From: Xanthobacteraceae bacterium
GTDB taxonomy: Bacteria > Pseudomonadota > Alphaproteobacteria > Rhizobiales > Xanthobacteraceae
Direction of reading: 5' to 3'
DNA length: 64,000 nt
Assembly (NCBI GenBank): GCA_019635635.1
Contig: JAHBZB010000001.1
Coordinates: 1,178,001-1,242,000 of the forward strand
The translations under genes were made by a program, and so were the position numbers. Positions within the stretch are counted from its first letter, which is position 1; every line of letters starts with the position of its first letter. The notes beneath the pieces were generated by a model. The model was not told the origin of the DNA, did no database searches, and was given only the letters and a program-made list of their open reading frames with translations. Shown piece by piece: positions 1 through 7,380 of the stretch.

Positions 1-724
1 TTGCGCCGACGGTAGAAAGCGCACCAGTTCGGTGCAGGAAGTTGTGTACCAGAGAGTCCACGACGATGAGCTGTCTGCCGGCACGAAGCCAGTTGGATTT
101 CTTTGGAGGCGCACTCATCAACAAGGTCGTAAGCGCCATTGCGATGACCTTGTCCGATATGCCGTAGACCGATCGCCATGGTGCGACTAACGCCTTATGA
201 ATCGATCGCGAAGAGGGCGCGTCTGCGACTTCAGAAACCGCTTTGTCCAGGTATTGAACTAGATCACCGCCGGCTACATCGCGGATGAAGAAATAAAGGC
301 TGAATGCCAGTTGATTTAGGCGACCATTTCGCAGCGGTAAGTCTGGGAGAGGGCACCTGTGGATTTCAGGTTGGCAGGAGCAATACCGGGTTAGTTTTTG
401 GTAGCCGCACCCATTAAAGCTCCAGAATCCTCTCAACTTGTCGCACGAGGCTTGGCTCAGTGAACGACCAACTTCCTCGAACGTTGCATTCCCGTGTTGT
501 GAGATATATCCGTTGACTGAACGATCCGACAGACCTTGATAACTAAACGTTTTCATAAACCAGTCGTAGAGAACAGCATTGTCGTGGGTTTGAATTGCTT
601 TCTTGACCAGATTGGTTTTTGACCGAGCTTGAAGACCCACGAGCTCCGATGTGCCGTGAGCAATGTCGCAGAGGGTATTTATTAGCGTAGAGAGACGAGG
701 CTGATATTTTACCGCTTCAATCAT
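1..724 (-). CDS. HhH-GPD-like (endonuclease III-like) protein, partial
   Basis: An open frame of 241 codons starts at ATG 724-722 and runs off the left edge, so the C-terminus is missing. Its ATG shares one base with the stop of the upstream integrase (TGATG), which implies translational coupling. A helix-hairpin-helix-like stretch (VYGISDKVIAMALTTLL, about residues 187-203) is followed by VVDSLVHNFLHR (about 222-232). These resemble the HhH and catalytic-Asp regions of endonuclease III-type glycosylases, Asp223 being the candidate. A Cys/His cluster near residues 115-124 (YCSCQPEIHRC) may bind metal. The glycosylase fold is my inference from these two motifs; the first half is unrecognised. 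A DNA-repair-like partner fits a mobile-element integration module. Confidence 0.6.
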   Translation of the reverse strand, partial: MIEAVKYQPRLSTLINTLCDIAHGTSELVGLQARSKTNLVKKAIQTHDNAVLYDWFMKTFSYQGLSDRSVNGYISQHGNATFEEVGRSLSQASCDKLRGFWSFNGCGYQKLTRYCSCQPEIHRCPLPDLPLRNGRLNQLAFSLYFFIRDVAGGDLVQYLDKAVSEVADAPSSRSIHKALVAPWRSVYGISDKVIAMALTTLLMSAPPKKSNWLRAGRQLIVVDSLVHNFLHRTGALSTVGA

Positions 725-1302
725 CAAATCAGTGATACCAGCCGCCGCTGTGCATCGCTGTCACCGTCAATGTAACGCTGTGTGGTCTGTATTGATCGAT
801 GGCCCGCGAGCAGCTGTACGTCTCTGAGCGAGCCGCCGGCTTTATGAACTAACCTGGCCGCACGAGTGACAAACGTGCGCCTTCCAGAGTGCGATGAGCA
901 GCCGTCTAATCCCAGTTCACGATATTTGATCGCAAACCAATTAACGATGCTCATAGCCGACATATGACCGCCCCGCTCAGACCTGACGATTGGGCCGCTG
1001 AGGTGCTCGGCAGTTTTCGCTAATTTACGAAGTGCGAACTTTAGATCTGTATGAATGGGAATAGTTCTACCGTGTCGCTTTTTAGCGGCATTATCATTCA
1101 GTTCAATAATGTCGCTCACATCGCCTGCGGGCGTTAACACCATCGCCCAAGTGAGCTTTGAAATCTCGCTCGCTCGCAAGCCTGCTTTTACAGAGAGCAG
1201 AACGATGACTTTGTCGCGTTCTGGGTAGCGTGAGGAGCGGGTAGATCTGACGAGAGCGGATATATTTGTTTCTTGAAGTATTTTGGCTTGTTTGCCGGCC
1301 AT
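724..1302 (-). CDS. Short tyrosine recombinase/integrase
   Basis: This 192-residue protein is essentially only the catalytic domain of a phage-type integrase. The active-site signature is visible in order: GLRASEI (first Arg, about residue 43), HSGRRTF (His-x-x-Arg, about 138), GHRS (about 167) and QRYIDGD with the nucleophilic Tyr (about 176). A lysine-rich AKKRHGR segment sits in the beta-hairpin position. The usual N-terminal arm-binding domain (around 100-200 residues) is absent, so it is either a minimal recombinase family or a shortened integrase. It is the first gene of a two-gene unit with the HhH-GPD-like gene. A palindromic repeat lies immediately upstream. Confidence 0.9.
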   Translation of the reverse strand: MAGKQAKILQETNISALVRSTRSSRYPERDKVIVLLSVKAGLRASEISKLTWAMVLTPAGDVSDIIELNDNAAKKRHGRTIPIHTDLKFALRKLAKTAEHLSGPIVRSERGGHMSAMSIVNWFAIKYRELGLDGCSSHSGRRTFVTRAARLVHKAGGSLRDVQLLAGHRSIQTTQRYIDGDSDAQRRLVSLI

Positions 1303-1370
1303 CTATCTCGTTCAGAATCGTTCGCAGTAGAAGACTATCGAATTTAGCTGAGGCAGGCAATTTCAGTGGC

Positions 1371-1402
1371 ACTTATTAGGAAAGTGCGGAAAGCTAATAA
1401 GT
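1371..1402. repeat. Interspersed palindrome, copy 1
   Basis: ACTTATTAG (1371-1379) and CTAATAAGT (1394-1402) are perfect 9-base inverted arms around a loop containing GGAAAG and GGAAAG-like bases. A degenerate second unit (ACTAGTTAGG, 1411-1420) follows. This belongs to the family seen about ten times in this window. It lies between the divergent integrase and the exported-protein gene. Confidence 0.75.
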
Positions 1403-1487
1403 CTCTGCCAACTAGTTAGGAAATGGCGAAAAAACAAACAAGTACGAAAATTCACGCAGAGAAAATGAGTGCTGAACACGCAGACTT

Positions 1488-2156
1488 GTGTTGACGCACT
1501 TCAAAATGAAATCGAGAATCCTGTCCATCACAAGGCAGAGTTCTTCTCACTCGATATTTGAGGCTCATTTGAACATCAATCGCAGAGCATTAATTGGTGG
1601 AGTGGGGGCTAGCGCAGTAGTTCCAAGTGGCGCGGCCGCTAGGCCGCGACGGGTATCTCAGGATGAATTAGATGAAGCACTTCTTTTGAATTGGCGTTGG
1701 TATTGGCATAAATCGGGAGGAAGGCGGCCGAATTTTACAGGTTGTGATCTATCGGGGCTGCACCTTCGTAGCGAGATTAAAGGTCAGCAGCTATTGATCG
1801 TGGGTTTGGATTTTACTGAAACGAACCTATCAGAAACTCATAGCGACGACTTGCTGTTTTCCGATTGTCTAATGCGTCGCGCTCGCTTTGATGGTTCAAG
1901 CTACCCACTGTCAGCGATTTTCACAAACTGCGACATGAGCGAAATATCAGCCAGCGGTGTGTTTTGGGGGGCGGGACGTCCCAACGGGAGTTCGATCACC
2001 ATCTTCGACCGGTCGCGTCTCGACCATGCCGACTTAAGTAATTCGCGAATCCGTGGTCACTTCGACAGGTGTAGCGTGAGGAAAATAAATCGCAGGGGTG
2101 CGAATCTATCTGAGTCGATTTATCGAGGGGGAGGAAGAGATGGCGATGCTTTATAA
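1488..2156 (+). CDS. Tat-exported pentapeptide-repeat-like protein
   Basis: The frame opens with GTG at 1488; ATG 1506 is an equally good start. A twin-arginine signal (NRRALIGGVGASAVV) appears around residues 29-45 and ends near an Ala-rich site, so export by Tat is likely. The mature part has scattered A/S-x-L/F-x-x pentads (FTGCDLSGLHLRS, LDFTETNLSE, DHADLSNSRI, RGANLSES), typical of a loose pentapeptide-repeat right-handed helix. No catalytic motif is visible. Its last 17 bases overlap the GIY-YIG gene, suggesting one transcript. The function is unknown. Confidence 0.6.
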   Translation: MLTHFKMKSRILSITRQSSSHSIFEAHLNINRRALIGGVGASAVVPSGAAARPRRVSQDELDEALLLNWRWYWHKSGGRRPNFTGCDLSGLHLRSEIKGQQLLIVGLDFTETNLSETHSDDLLFSDCLMRRARFDGSSYPLSAIFTNCDMSEISASGVFWGAGRPNGSSITIFDRSRLDHADLSNSRIRGHFDRCSVRKINRRGANLSESIYRGGGRDGDAL

Positions 2157-2556
2157 TTTTGGCGATGAATGGGTATTCAAGTCACCAACACTGAAGGGAA
2201 TCTCAGAAGATGGTGTAGAGGCAAGTTTTCAATATCAGGCCGGCATATATGCTTTGTTCAATAGCAAGAAAGAGATTGTCTACGTTGGCTTAGCCGGCAT
2301 TGGAAATAAACAAGGAATTGGGAGGAGGTTGAATGAGCACCACAAGGTCAAGGGGAGAGCGTTTCAGTGGGAAAAGTTCTCGTGGGTTGGCTTCCGCGAT
2401 GTTGATAAGCACGGCAACCTGATGCCGTTACGTCAGAACATTAATTCAAAGGAGACAATAAAGGACGTCGAGACCCTTCTAATTTACTTGATTGGTCCGA
2501 AATACAATGCGGGCCAAAGCCGATACAAACACATCAAACAGTTTAGACAGCTTTGA
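2140..2556 (+). CDS. GIY-YIG nuclease domain protein
   Basis: I chose ATG 2140 because a strong ribosome binding site (GGGGGAGGAAGAG) lies directly before it; the longer GTG frame from 2098 lacks one. The 138-residue product carries the GIY-YIG signature AGIYALF...EIVYVGLAG, followed by GIGRRLNEHH, which supplies the Arg/His region of helix 1, then WEKFSWVGFRDV. A C-terminal Glu (DVETLLIYLIGPKYN) fits the catalytic metal-binding Glu and the final Asn region. The domain occurs in repair, restriction and homing nucleases. The gene overlaps the exported protein by 17 bases. The cellular target is unknown. Confidence 0.8.
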   Translation: MAMLYNFGDEWVFKSPTLKGISEDGVEASFQYQAGIYALFNSKKEIVYVGLAGIGNKQGIGRRLNEHHKVKGRAFQWEKFSWVGFRDVDKHGNLMPLRQNINSKETIKDVETLLIYLIGPKYNAGQSRYKHIKQFRQL

Positions 2557-2630
2557 TTGTTGTTCTGGAAAGACTAGTCGACGCGTTGACAACCGATTGC
2601 GAAACTACAGAGAGCTAACAAGTAATGCGT

Positions 2631-2662
2631 ACTCGATAGGAAATGGCAGAAAGTTATCGAGT
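2631..2662. repeat. Interspersed palindrome, copy 2
   Basis: ACTCGATA (2631-2638) and TATCGAGT (2655-2662) form perfect 8-base arms; the loop again holds GGAAATGGC. A lone CTAACAAGT half-site (2615-2623) sits just upstream. It follows the GIY-YIG gene and is the ACTCGATAG subtype of the family. Confidence 0.7.
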
Positions 2663-2814
2663 CTAATGTTCGGCCTTCGAACAGAAATCTAGGAAGACGA
2701 CGGAGCTAGCAGAATTCGGGTTCGTCATTCGCAGCAGTAAAGAGTTTAGCCTCCATCGACACCTGAGGACGCAAAGGGCGTAAGCAGGAATTTGCGCAAA
2801 GCCGCGAGAACATG

Positions 2815-2872
2815 CGTAAGGTAATAAATTACCGTACGGTTAAGGTGGGTTCGAGTTCCGCTCTCTCCACCA
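2815..2872 (+). other. tRNA-like 3' fragment (possible att scar)
   Basis: Bases 2845-2872 fold as a T arm (GTGGG / TTCGAGT / TCCGC) followed by TCTCTCC, discriminator A and CCA. This is exactly the 3' part of a tRNA or tmRNA. The matching 5' acceptor strand (GGAGAGA) and a D arm are absent upstream. Just before it, CGTAAGGTAAT-AA-ATTACCGTACG (2815-2838) is a near-perfect hairpin that could be a long variable arm or unrelated. tRNA 3' ends are common integration sites, and a recombinase lies 1.5 kb away, so a scar is the likely reading. The tRNA identity is not resolved. Confidence 0.5.
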
Positions 2873-3051
2873 CGTTTCTCACTAAGCATTTGAATCGCTA
2901 TATAATTTTCGGAGAGTGCCTTCGCTCTCCCAACATTCTCCCCAGCATTTGCAGAACAAAGATGGTTAATATCGTGACCGCCGTCGCAGCGGTATTCGCG
3001 TCCCGTTGCGCGCGTTGAGTATGTCGCCGATCATGCGCGAGGGGGAGAAGC

Positions 3052-3468
3052 ATGTCGCACTTTCGGTCATTTGCTCTCATTGCTTTGTGGCTCGCGGCGC
3101 CTGCATTCTCTTGCGGTGCCTTCGCTCAAAACTATCGCGCCAAGTGGCCGAGCGAAGCGAAGGTTGATGCCGCGCTCGAATACCTGAAAGACTCTTACGG
3201 TGACGTGCCGCTTCGCATCAATTGCAAAGCACCCAACGGCAAAGCCGAGATTATCATTTGCGCCGATCCCTATTTGGTGAAGCTCGCTTTGCTCACCGCA
3301 AGGGCTTCATTTTACGGGACTGAGAATGCCACTCGGCAACGCCTAAACCGGCGTAGCAAGGACGTGTGGTCCGTTCCGAAAGAATGCTCAACGGTTGAGT
3401 GCATTTATACGTCTTTCAAAAGGCAATTTGACGTTGCCGGAGCCGGGCCGTGGAATCCCTTCGAGTAG
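3052..3468 (+). CDS. Exported LprI-like (DUF1311-type) protein
   Basis: A strong ribosome site (GGGGGAGAAGC) precedes ATG 3052. The first 25 residues (MSHFRSFALIALWLAAPAFS, then AFAQ) are a Sec signal with cleavage after AFA or AFAQ. The mature part shows the spaced Cys pattern of the LprI/DUF1311 fold: INCK...IICADPYLVKLALLTARASFY...CSTVECIYTSFKRQFD. Known family members are periplasmic, and LprI itself inhibits lysozyme. Whether this one does is unproven. It overlaps the nuclease gene by 19 bases and is in an operon with it. Confidence 0.6.
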   Translation: MSHFRSFALIALWLAAPAFSCGAFAQNYRAKWPSEAKVDAALEYLKDSYGDVPLRINCKAPNGKAEIIICADPYLVKLALLTARASFYGTENATRQRLNRRSKDVWSVPKECSTVECIYTSFKRQFDVAGAGPWNPFE

Positions 3469-4193
3469 CCGCGCTTGCAGTTGCGATTGCTCTTTTAGGG
3501 TTTGTCGGGTCAGCCGTCGCCCAAACGCCGCTCGCGAAGATCAGTGGCAAGGCGCGCATAGTCGATGGTGACACCATCAACATCGGCGGAATCCAAATCC
3601 GGCTTGAAGGCATCGACGCGCCGGAGACGGAGCAAACTTGCTTCGGTGCGAAAGGCGACCGCTGGCAATGCGGAAAGACTGCCACGCAACGGCTCGCCGG
3701 TCTTATCAAGGGTGAGGAAGTCACTTGCGAGAAGTCAGGCGAAGATCGCTACCGGCGCACGCTTGCCTTCTGCCGCCTTGCGGACGGAACGGAATTGAAT
3801 GCGTGGCTTGTGCGCGAAGGTTTGGCGCTCGCTTTCGTTCGCTACTCAACTCGCTATGTGAAAGAGGAGAAAGAGGCCAAGGACGCGAGGCGCGGTCTTT
3901 GGGCCGGGACGTTCCAAGCGCCTTGGGAATGGCGAGCCAGCAACGGCGCGCAAGAGTACGCCGCGCCCATTGGGTTGATGCAGCGCGCCACACCGGTGAC
4001 TACTCAAGCAAAGTCTAATGCCGGGTGCTTGATTAAGGGCAACATCAATCGCCGTGGCGACCGCATCTATCATGTGCCGGGAAGCAAGTGGTACTCGCGG
4101 ACAGAAATCAATGAGGGCAACGGAGAGCGGTGGTTTTGCTCCGTCGCCGAAGCAGAAGCGGCCGGATGGCGCGCGCCACGAGGAAGAAACTAG
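3450..4193 (+). CDS. Secreted staphylococcal-nuclease-like protein
   Basis: Starts at GTG 3450 inside the previous gene, with GGAG upstream. A signal peptide (about residues 1-25, ending SAVAQ) is followed by an SNase/thermonuclease domain: IVDGDTINIGG, IRLEGIDAPE, a DRYRRTLAFC segment with the catalytic-Arg region, and LNAWLVREGLAL. These supply the Asp/Asp/Arg/Glu/Arg pattern of Ca-dependent nucleases. The C-terminal 60 residues (CLIKGNINRRGDRIYHVPG...WFCS) form a second module, seen in other secreted nuclease-like proteins of rhizobia, with two Cys that may pair. It probably degrades nucleic acid outside the cytoplasm. Confidence 0.8.
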   Translation: MESLRVAALAVAIALLGFVGSAVAQTPLAKISGKARIVDGDTINIGGIQIRLEGIDAPETEQTCFGAKGDRWQCGKTATQRLAGLIKGEEVTCEKSGEDRYRRTLAFCRLADGTELNAWLVREGLALAFVRYSTRYVKEEKEAKDARRGLWAGTFQAPWEWRASNGAQEYAAPIGLMQRATPVTTQAKSNAGCLIKGNINRRGDRIYHVPGSKWYSRTEINEGNGERWFCSVAEAEAAGWRAPRGRN

Positions 4194-4196
4194 ACA

Positions 4197-4553
4197 ATGA
4201 ACAAAAGAATACGCGCGATAATTTTTGCAGCTCTATTGGCGTGCATCATGACACCCAATCGATATCCGGCGTTCGCTCAAATGGCTGCAAATGAATTCCT
4301 AAGACCGTGCGCCAATTTTCTGGATGATTCCAAAATCCGTGACTTGAGCATGATGCAAGGATACTGCGCCGGTCTTTTACGAGGTATCTCGCTGGCAGAC
4401 CCTATGATTTGCACTCCACCGGCGGTTACGACGAGCCAATTGATTCGGGTAGTTATTCAATATGTTGGGCGATTCCCCGCGCGCCATCACGAACCCTTCG
4501 CGATACTGGCTAGGGAAGCGCTTACGCAAGCTTTTCCATGTTCAAAAAGATGA
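4197..4553 (+). CDS. Rap1a/Tai-like exported protein
   Basis: Four bases after the nuclease stop. A signal peptide (about residues 1-28, ending AFAQ) is followed by a domain with the Rap1a/Tai4 immunity-protein pattern: C-x-F near 38, MQGYCAGLLRGI, a Cys-Pro segment (ICTPP), QLIRVVIQYVGRFPA and ALTQAFPC. Family members are periplasmic and neutralise amidase effectors of type VI secretion. No effector or secretion gene is nearby, so an immunity role is only suggested. It overlaps the next gene by 16 bases. Confidence 0.6.
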   Translation: MNKRIRAIIFAALLACIMTPNRYPAFAQMAANEFLRPCANFLDDSKIRDLSMMQGYCAGLLRGISLADPMICTPPAVTTSQLIRVVIQYVGRFPARHHEPFAILAREALTQAFPCSKR

Positions 4554-4831
4554 TGCGCAAGATGCTTTGGCGGTTCCCGAAGAATCGCCAGAAGGTTCTC
4601 GCCGAGGTGGACGAATTCATGGAGTCCTTCGGCAATGACGCTTATCGCGAAGCGAAGAAAGCGGAGCGCGAGGCGTGGCAATGCGGCGACAAGAAACTAG
4701 GAGAGTTTCTCTATCGCGTCCGTATGGAGATTGCGAAACGCACTGACATTGAGCTGGGCCTAGATACAGCCACGCGCTATCTTGAGAAGTCGGTCCCGGT
4801 TGTGCGTCCAACGGACTCAACACTTCACTAA
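4538..4831 (+). CDS. Small protein, paralogue of the gene at 50.4-50.7 kb
   Basis: A 97-residue charged, helical protein with no signal peptide and no family I recognise. Residues about 16-35 (RQKVLAEVDEFMESFGNDAY) match a similar stretch (RRVLAEADEYLESFGNRAY) in the protein at 50434-50724; both share DTATxYLE and end in D-S/T-TLH at nearly the same length. It begins inside the Rap1a-like gene, with the stop and start regions interlocked, so it is probably co-translated. The two copies mark this as a recurrent accessory family. Confidence 0.65.
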   Translation: MFKKMMRKMLWRFPKNRQKVLAEVDEFMESFGNDAYREAKKAEREAWQCGDKKLGEFLYRVRMEIAKRTDIELGLDTATRYLEKSVPVVRPTDSTLH

Positions 4832-4841
4832 GGGATTAGGA

Positions 4842-5327
4842 ATGTTAGGAAGCTTGTTTGGGCGCAAGAAGAATGAAGAAAAAGAAATCGAAGATATGCT
4901 CGCCAAGGTGCTGAATGATACCTGTGCCGGATGGCGATATACATTTCGCAACTACGGAATCGAGTTCCTGCTGAATACGATCAAAAGAAATCCTACGGTT
5001 ATCGATTACCGAGAAGCCGATGAGGATAGAATGAGGATGATCTCTTTTCAGTTTGAATTATTGCCGGGCTTTTCATTCGCAATCTTTGAATCAAAGGATT
5101 TTCCAGAGTATGGCCCTGACTATTCGGCGACTATTCTCGGTGATGAAGGCGCTGATTACGAGGGAATCTCAATTCACAGCGATCTTAGCCGCGACAAGTG
5201 TACCGTGTTTATAACAACGGACACACGCGAAGAGTTTGAATCGATGCCAACTACTAAAGCAATCTCGCTGGCAAAAACATTCGCAGTTCTGTCAGGCGCA
5301 GAAAGAAGGGAGCGACGGTTCGATTAG
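4842..5327 (+). CDS. Hypothetical cytoplasmic protein
   Basis: ATG 4842 is preferred (GGGATTAGGA upstream); a longer frame from 4782 would overlap the previous gene. The product is about 161 residues and acidic, starting MLGSLFGRKKNEEKEIED. It has alternating charged helices and a beta-rich middle (SFQFELLPGFSFAIFESKDF). No signal, membrane segment or known motif is visible. It follows the secreted-protein operon by ten bases and is probably co-transcribed. Confidence 0.6.
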   Translation: MLGSLFGRKKNEEKEIEDMLAKVLNDTCAGWRYTFRNYGIEFLLNTIKRNPTVIDYREADEDRMRMISFQFELLPGFSFAIFESKDFPEYGPDYSATILGDEGADYEGISIHSDLSRDKCTVFITTDTREEFESMPTTKAISLAKTFAVLSGAERRERRFD

Positions 5328-5340
5328 TCTCGGTAGTGCC

Positions 5341-5850
5341 TCACCGACCAAGTGCAATGGCTCGCCGAACCTTTTTCAGCATTTGACGTTGCCACGCCTC
5401 ACGCCGCCACGCAGGAACGCCGGGAACAGCGTCTGCCGGTGGTGCAAGCTCTTTCCAGCTAGGTACGTCGATGCCGCGTTGAACATCGAAACAACCGATA
5501 ATTGACTCTGTCGGGATAACGCCAAGCACAATCCACCAATGTTGAGGGCTATCGACTCCAGCGGCAGAGTGTAAGGCGGTGATTGTTTCTGGAGTGACAT
5601 TGTTGGCCGACCAATCGGTCCAACGGTGAAGCGTAGGCAGCTCTTCATCTAACGCGACGGCAAGCCGAAAGCGCTTTTTATCAACGACCGCCCCTTCCAA
5701 TCCAAGGCTTTCCGGCGTCGGCTCTGCCGAGAACCATACGCCTATTCGTCCCCGCATCTTGCGAATGTCAGTAGGCACGTCGCCAACAGTGAGGCCGTGA
5801 CGTGCGATGCCCGCAAGGTGCTGTTCCGAAGTGAAGTGGTAGAGAATCAT
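5341..5850 (-). CDS. Hypothetical protein with ART-like N-terminus
   Basis: A 169-residue protein convergent with the previous gene. The opening MILYHFTSEQHLAGIARHGL resembles proteins that begin with a Tyr-His-Thr/Phe motif followed by an 'I..HGL' helix. This start recurs in ADP-ribosyltransferase-like and DUF4433-like folds. The remainder (VWFSAEPTPES, WWIVLGVIPTESIIGCFDV) fits a compact beta-rich domain. The resemblance is weak and I do not assign activity. Codon use matches the flanking accessory genes. Confidence 0.55.
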   Translation of the reverse strand: MILYHFTSEQHLAGIARHGLTVGDVPTDIRKMRGRIGVWFSAEPTPESLGLEGAVVDKKRFRLAVALDEELPTLHRWTDWSANNVTPETITALHSAAGVDSPQHWWIVLGVIPTESIIGCFDVQRGIDVPSWKELAPPADAVPGVPAWRREAWQRQMLKKVRRAIALGR

Positions 5851-5967
5851 GAGGTGAAGCAGTTCCGCTCGCCTTTAGCAGCCACCGATCTTGCACCGAG
5901 TCGGCGTTGCGTTCTAACTTCTCTTCCACGGGCATCACATCGCGGGGAAGAAAGACGCAACTTCCAC

Positions 5968-6297
5968 ATGGAAGGCGAACCCACGTTGTTGACCTATCCG
6001 TATGTCTTGGTGCGGATTCGATGCGATCAGTGCAAACGAAGCGGGAGCTACCGGCTTGCCCGGCTCGCGTCGAAGTACGGTGCGGACTTCCCGCTAAATG
6101 AGCTTCTAGCCAAGCTCGCGCACGGCTCTTATGAGCAAAGCGAGCGCCGCCGGAAGCGTGGCGATCCATGTCGCGCGTATTTCCGCGACCTTGAAGCGCC
6201 GCAGCCGCCACCGGACTTGCCCGGCCAAGAACGCTTCCGTGCCCTCGGTAAGCCAATACTCCGCATTGTTGGCAGCGCGTGGAGGGCCAAGCCATGA
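5968..6297 (+). CDS. Small CxxC protein
   Basis: ATG 5968 opens a 109-residue frame: VLVRIRCDQCKRSGSYRL gives a single CxxC pair, and a later RRKRGDPCRAYFRDLE adds one Cys. This may be a partial zinc ribbon. The basic middle and Pro-rich tail are typical of small nucleic-acid-associated accessory proteins in rhizobia. It is the first of three tightly packed genes ending with the SRAP gene; its stop overlaps the next start as ATGA. Confidence 0.55.
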   Translation: MEGEPTLLTYPYVLVRIRCDQCKRSGSYRLARLASKYGADFPLNELLAKLAHGSYEQSERRRKRGDPCRAYFRDLEAPQPPPDLPGQERFRALGKPILRIVGSAWRAKP

Positions 6298-6593
6298 GGC
6301 GCAAGGGAGAGTTGAGCCCGGCGCGCGTCGATAGCGGCTGGCCGCACCAAGTCGCCATGCGCGGCGACGATCTTCGCGCTCGCTTCGATGAAATTCAGGT
6401 CGCCAAGAGCGAGCTAGGCGCGTGCGCTCGCGGCCATACGGTGCGGCTCAAAGACGAAGATTGGATCGTGACGTGCTTCGCCACGCCGGAAGCGGCGGCG
6501 ACTTTCCGCGAGCGCTTTGGCGGCGTAGCTTTCAACCCGAAGGATCGCGGCAAAGGCAAACGCTGGCACGTCTGGAATCGGCCGCCGAATTGA
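6294..6593 (+). CDS. Small hypothetical protein upstream of SRAP gene
   Basis: Starts at ATG 6294 in an ATGA overlap with the previous gene and ends four bases before the SRAP gene, so the three are one operon. The product has 99 residues, with a central CARGHTVRLKDEDWIVTCF and an aromatic C-terminus (KRWHVWNRPPN). No signal or recognised domain is visible. Its tight coupling to a DNA-damage-response gene is the only hint to its role. Confidence 0.55.
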   Translation: MRRKGELSPARVDSGWPHQVAMRGDDLRARFDEIQVAKSELGACARGHTVRLKDEDWIVTCFATPEAAATFRERFGGVAFNPKDRGKGKRWHVWNRPPN

Positions 6594-6597
6594 GAGC

Positions 6598-7230
6598 ATG
6601 TGCAACCTGTATTCCATGACGAAGACCCAGCGGGCGCTTCTCGATCTAATCCGGGCGATGCGCGACCTTACCGGCAATCTTCCACCGCTCACCGCGATCT
6701 TCCCGGACACGATGGCTCCGGTAGTCACAAGCAACTTGGAAGGCCGCACGCTTCGCATAATGCGGTGGGGATTCCCTCCGCCGCCGAATATGGGCTCGCG
6801 GCCGGTGACGAATGTGCGAAACACGGCGAGTGGCTACTGGCGGCCGTGGCTCAAGCCGGAGCAACGGTGCTTGGTGCCTTTCACTTCATTCTGCGAATAC
6901 ACGGACTCGCAGCCGAAGGTGACGCATTGGTTTGCGCTCAACGAAGAGAGGCCGGTGCTTTTCTTCGCGGGAATCTGGCGGCCGTGGACCGGAACGCGAG
7001 GGACCAAGAAAGACCCGGCCGAAGGCGATCACATGCTCTATTCGTTTCTCACCACGGAGCCGAATGCGGAAGTGAAGCCGATCCACTCCAAAGCGATGCC
7101 GGTCATCTTGCGAGAAGAGGATTGCGAAACGTGGCTCAACGCGCCGATGGACGAAGCGTTAAAGTTGCAGCGCCCGTTCCCGGATGGCTTGCTAAAGATT
7201 GTTGCGAAGGGTCCGAAGAGCGACGGTTAG
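6598..7230 (+). CDS. SRAP (SOS response-associated peptidase) family protein
   Basis: A 210-residue SRAP/YedK/HMCES-type protein. After removal of Met1 the catalytic Cys2 is in place (MCNLYSM). The active-site Glu sits in SFCEYTD (about residue 100) and the His in PIHSKAMPVIL (about 162). The 'MRWGFPPPP' stretch is the conserved DNA-facing loop. Known members form a self-reversing thiazolidine cross-link with abasic sites in single-stranded DNA. Length and motifs are normal, so it should be active. It ends a three-gene operon. Confidence 0.92.
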   Translation: MCNLYSMTKTQRALLDLIRAMRDLTGNLPPLTAIFPDTMAPVVTSNLEGRTLRIMRWGFPPPPNMGSRPVTNVRNTASGYWRPWLKPEQRCLVPFTSFCEYTDSQPKVTHWFALNEERPVLFFAGIWRPWTGTRGTKKDPAEGDHMLYSFLTTEPNAEVKPIHSKAMPVILREEDCETWLNAPMDEALKLQRPFPDGLLKIVAKGPKSDG

Positions 7231-7293
7231 GCAAAATAAATATTGCTGGGCAGGGTGCCTTGTCATTCTAATCCCGGCTACTCAAAGTCAATT

Positions 7294-7328
7294 GACTCTA
7301 TAAGAAAGTACGAAAAGCTATCAAGCTA
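7294..7328. repeat. Interspersed palindrome, copy 3 (degenerate)
   Basis: GACTCTATAAG (7294-7304) faces AAGCTATCAAGC (about 7316-7327), with GAAAGTACGAAAAG between. The arms are imperfect but follow the ACTCGATAG/CTATCGAGT pattern. It separates the SRAP operon from the convergent membrane protein. Confidence 0.5.
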
Positions 7329-7380
7329 ATATTGTCAGTAGATGAAAAAACGCAAGCAGATGCTCTCTGCTGCTGCAGAC

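Larger units (their letters stand above)
2557..3051. other. Intergenic region with repeat and tRNA-like fragment
   Basis: I see no convincing protein gene here. Short frames at 2492-2692 and 2812-3018 lack good ribosome sites and family resemblance. The stretch holds palindrome copy 2 and a tRNA-like 3' end (2815-2872), and it ends with the strong ribosome site (GAGGGGGAGAAG) of the next gene. Confidence 0.6.

Noticed and set aside
2700-2872. A complete tRNA or tmRNA gene
   Set aside because: No GGAGAGA acceptor strand or D arm can be found upstream of the T arm; only the 3' part is present.
5768-6358. A 196-codon minus-strand frame
   Set aside because: Overlaps three tightly packed + strand genes ending in the SRAP unit; composition is that of a shadow.
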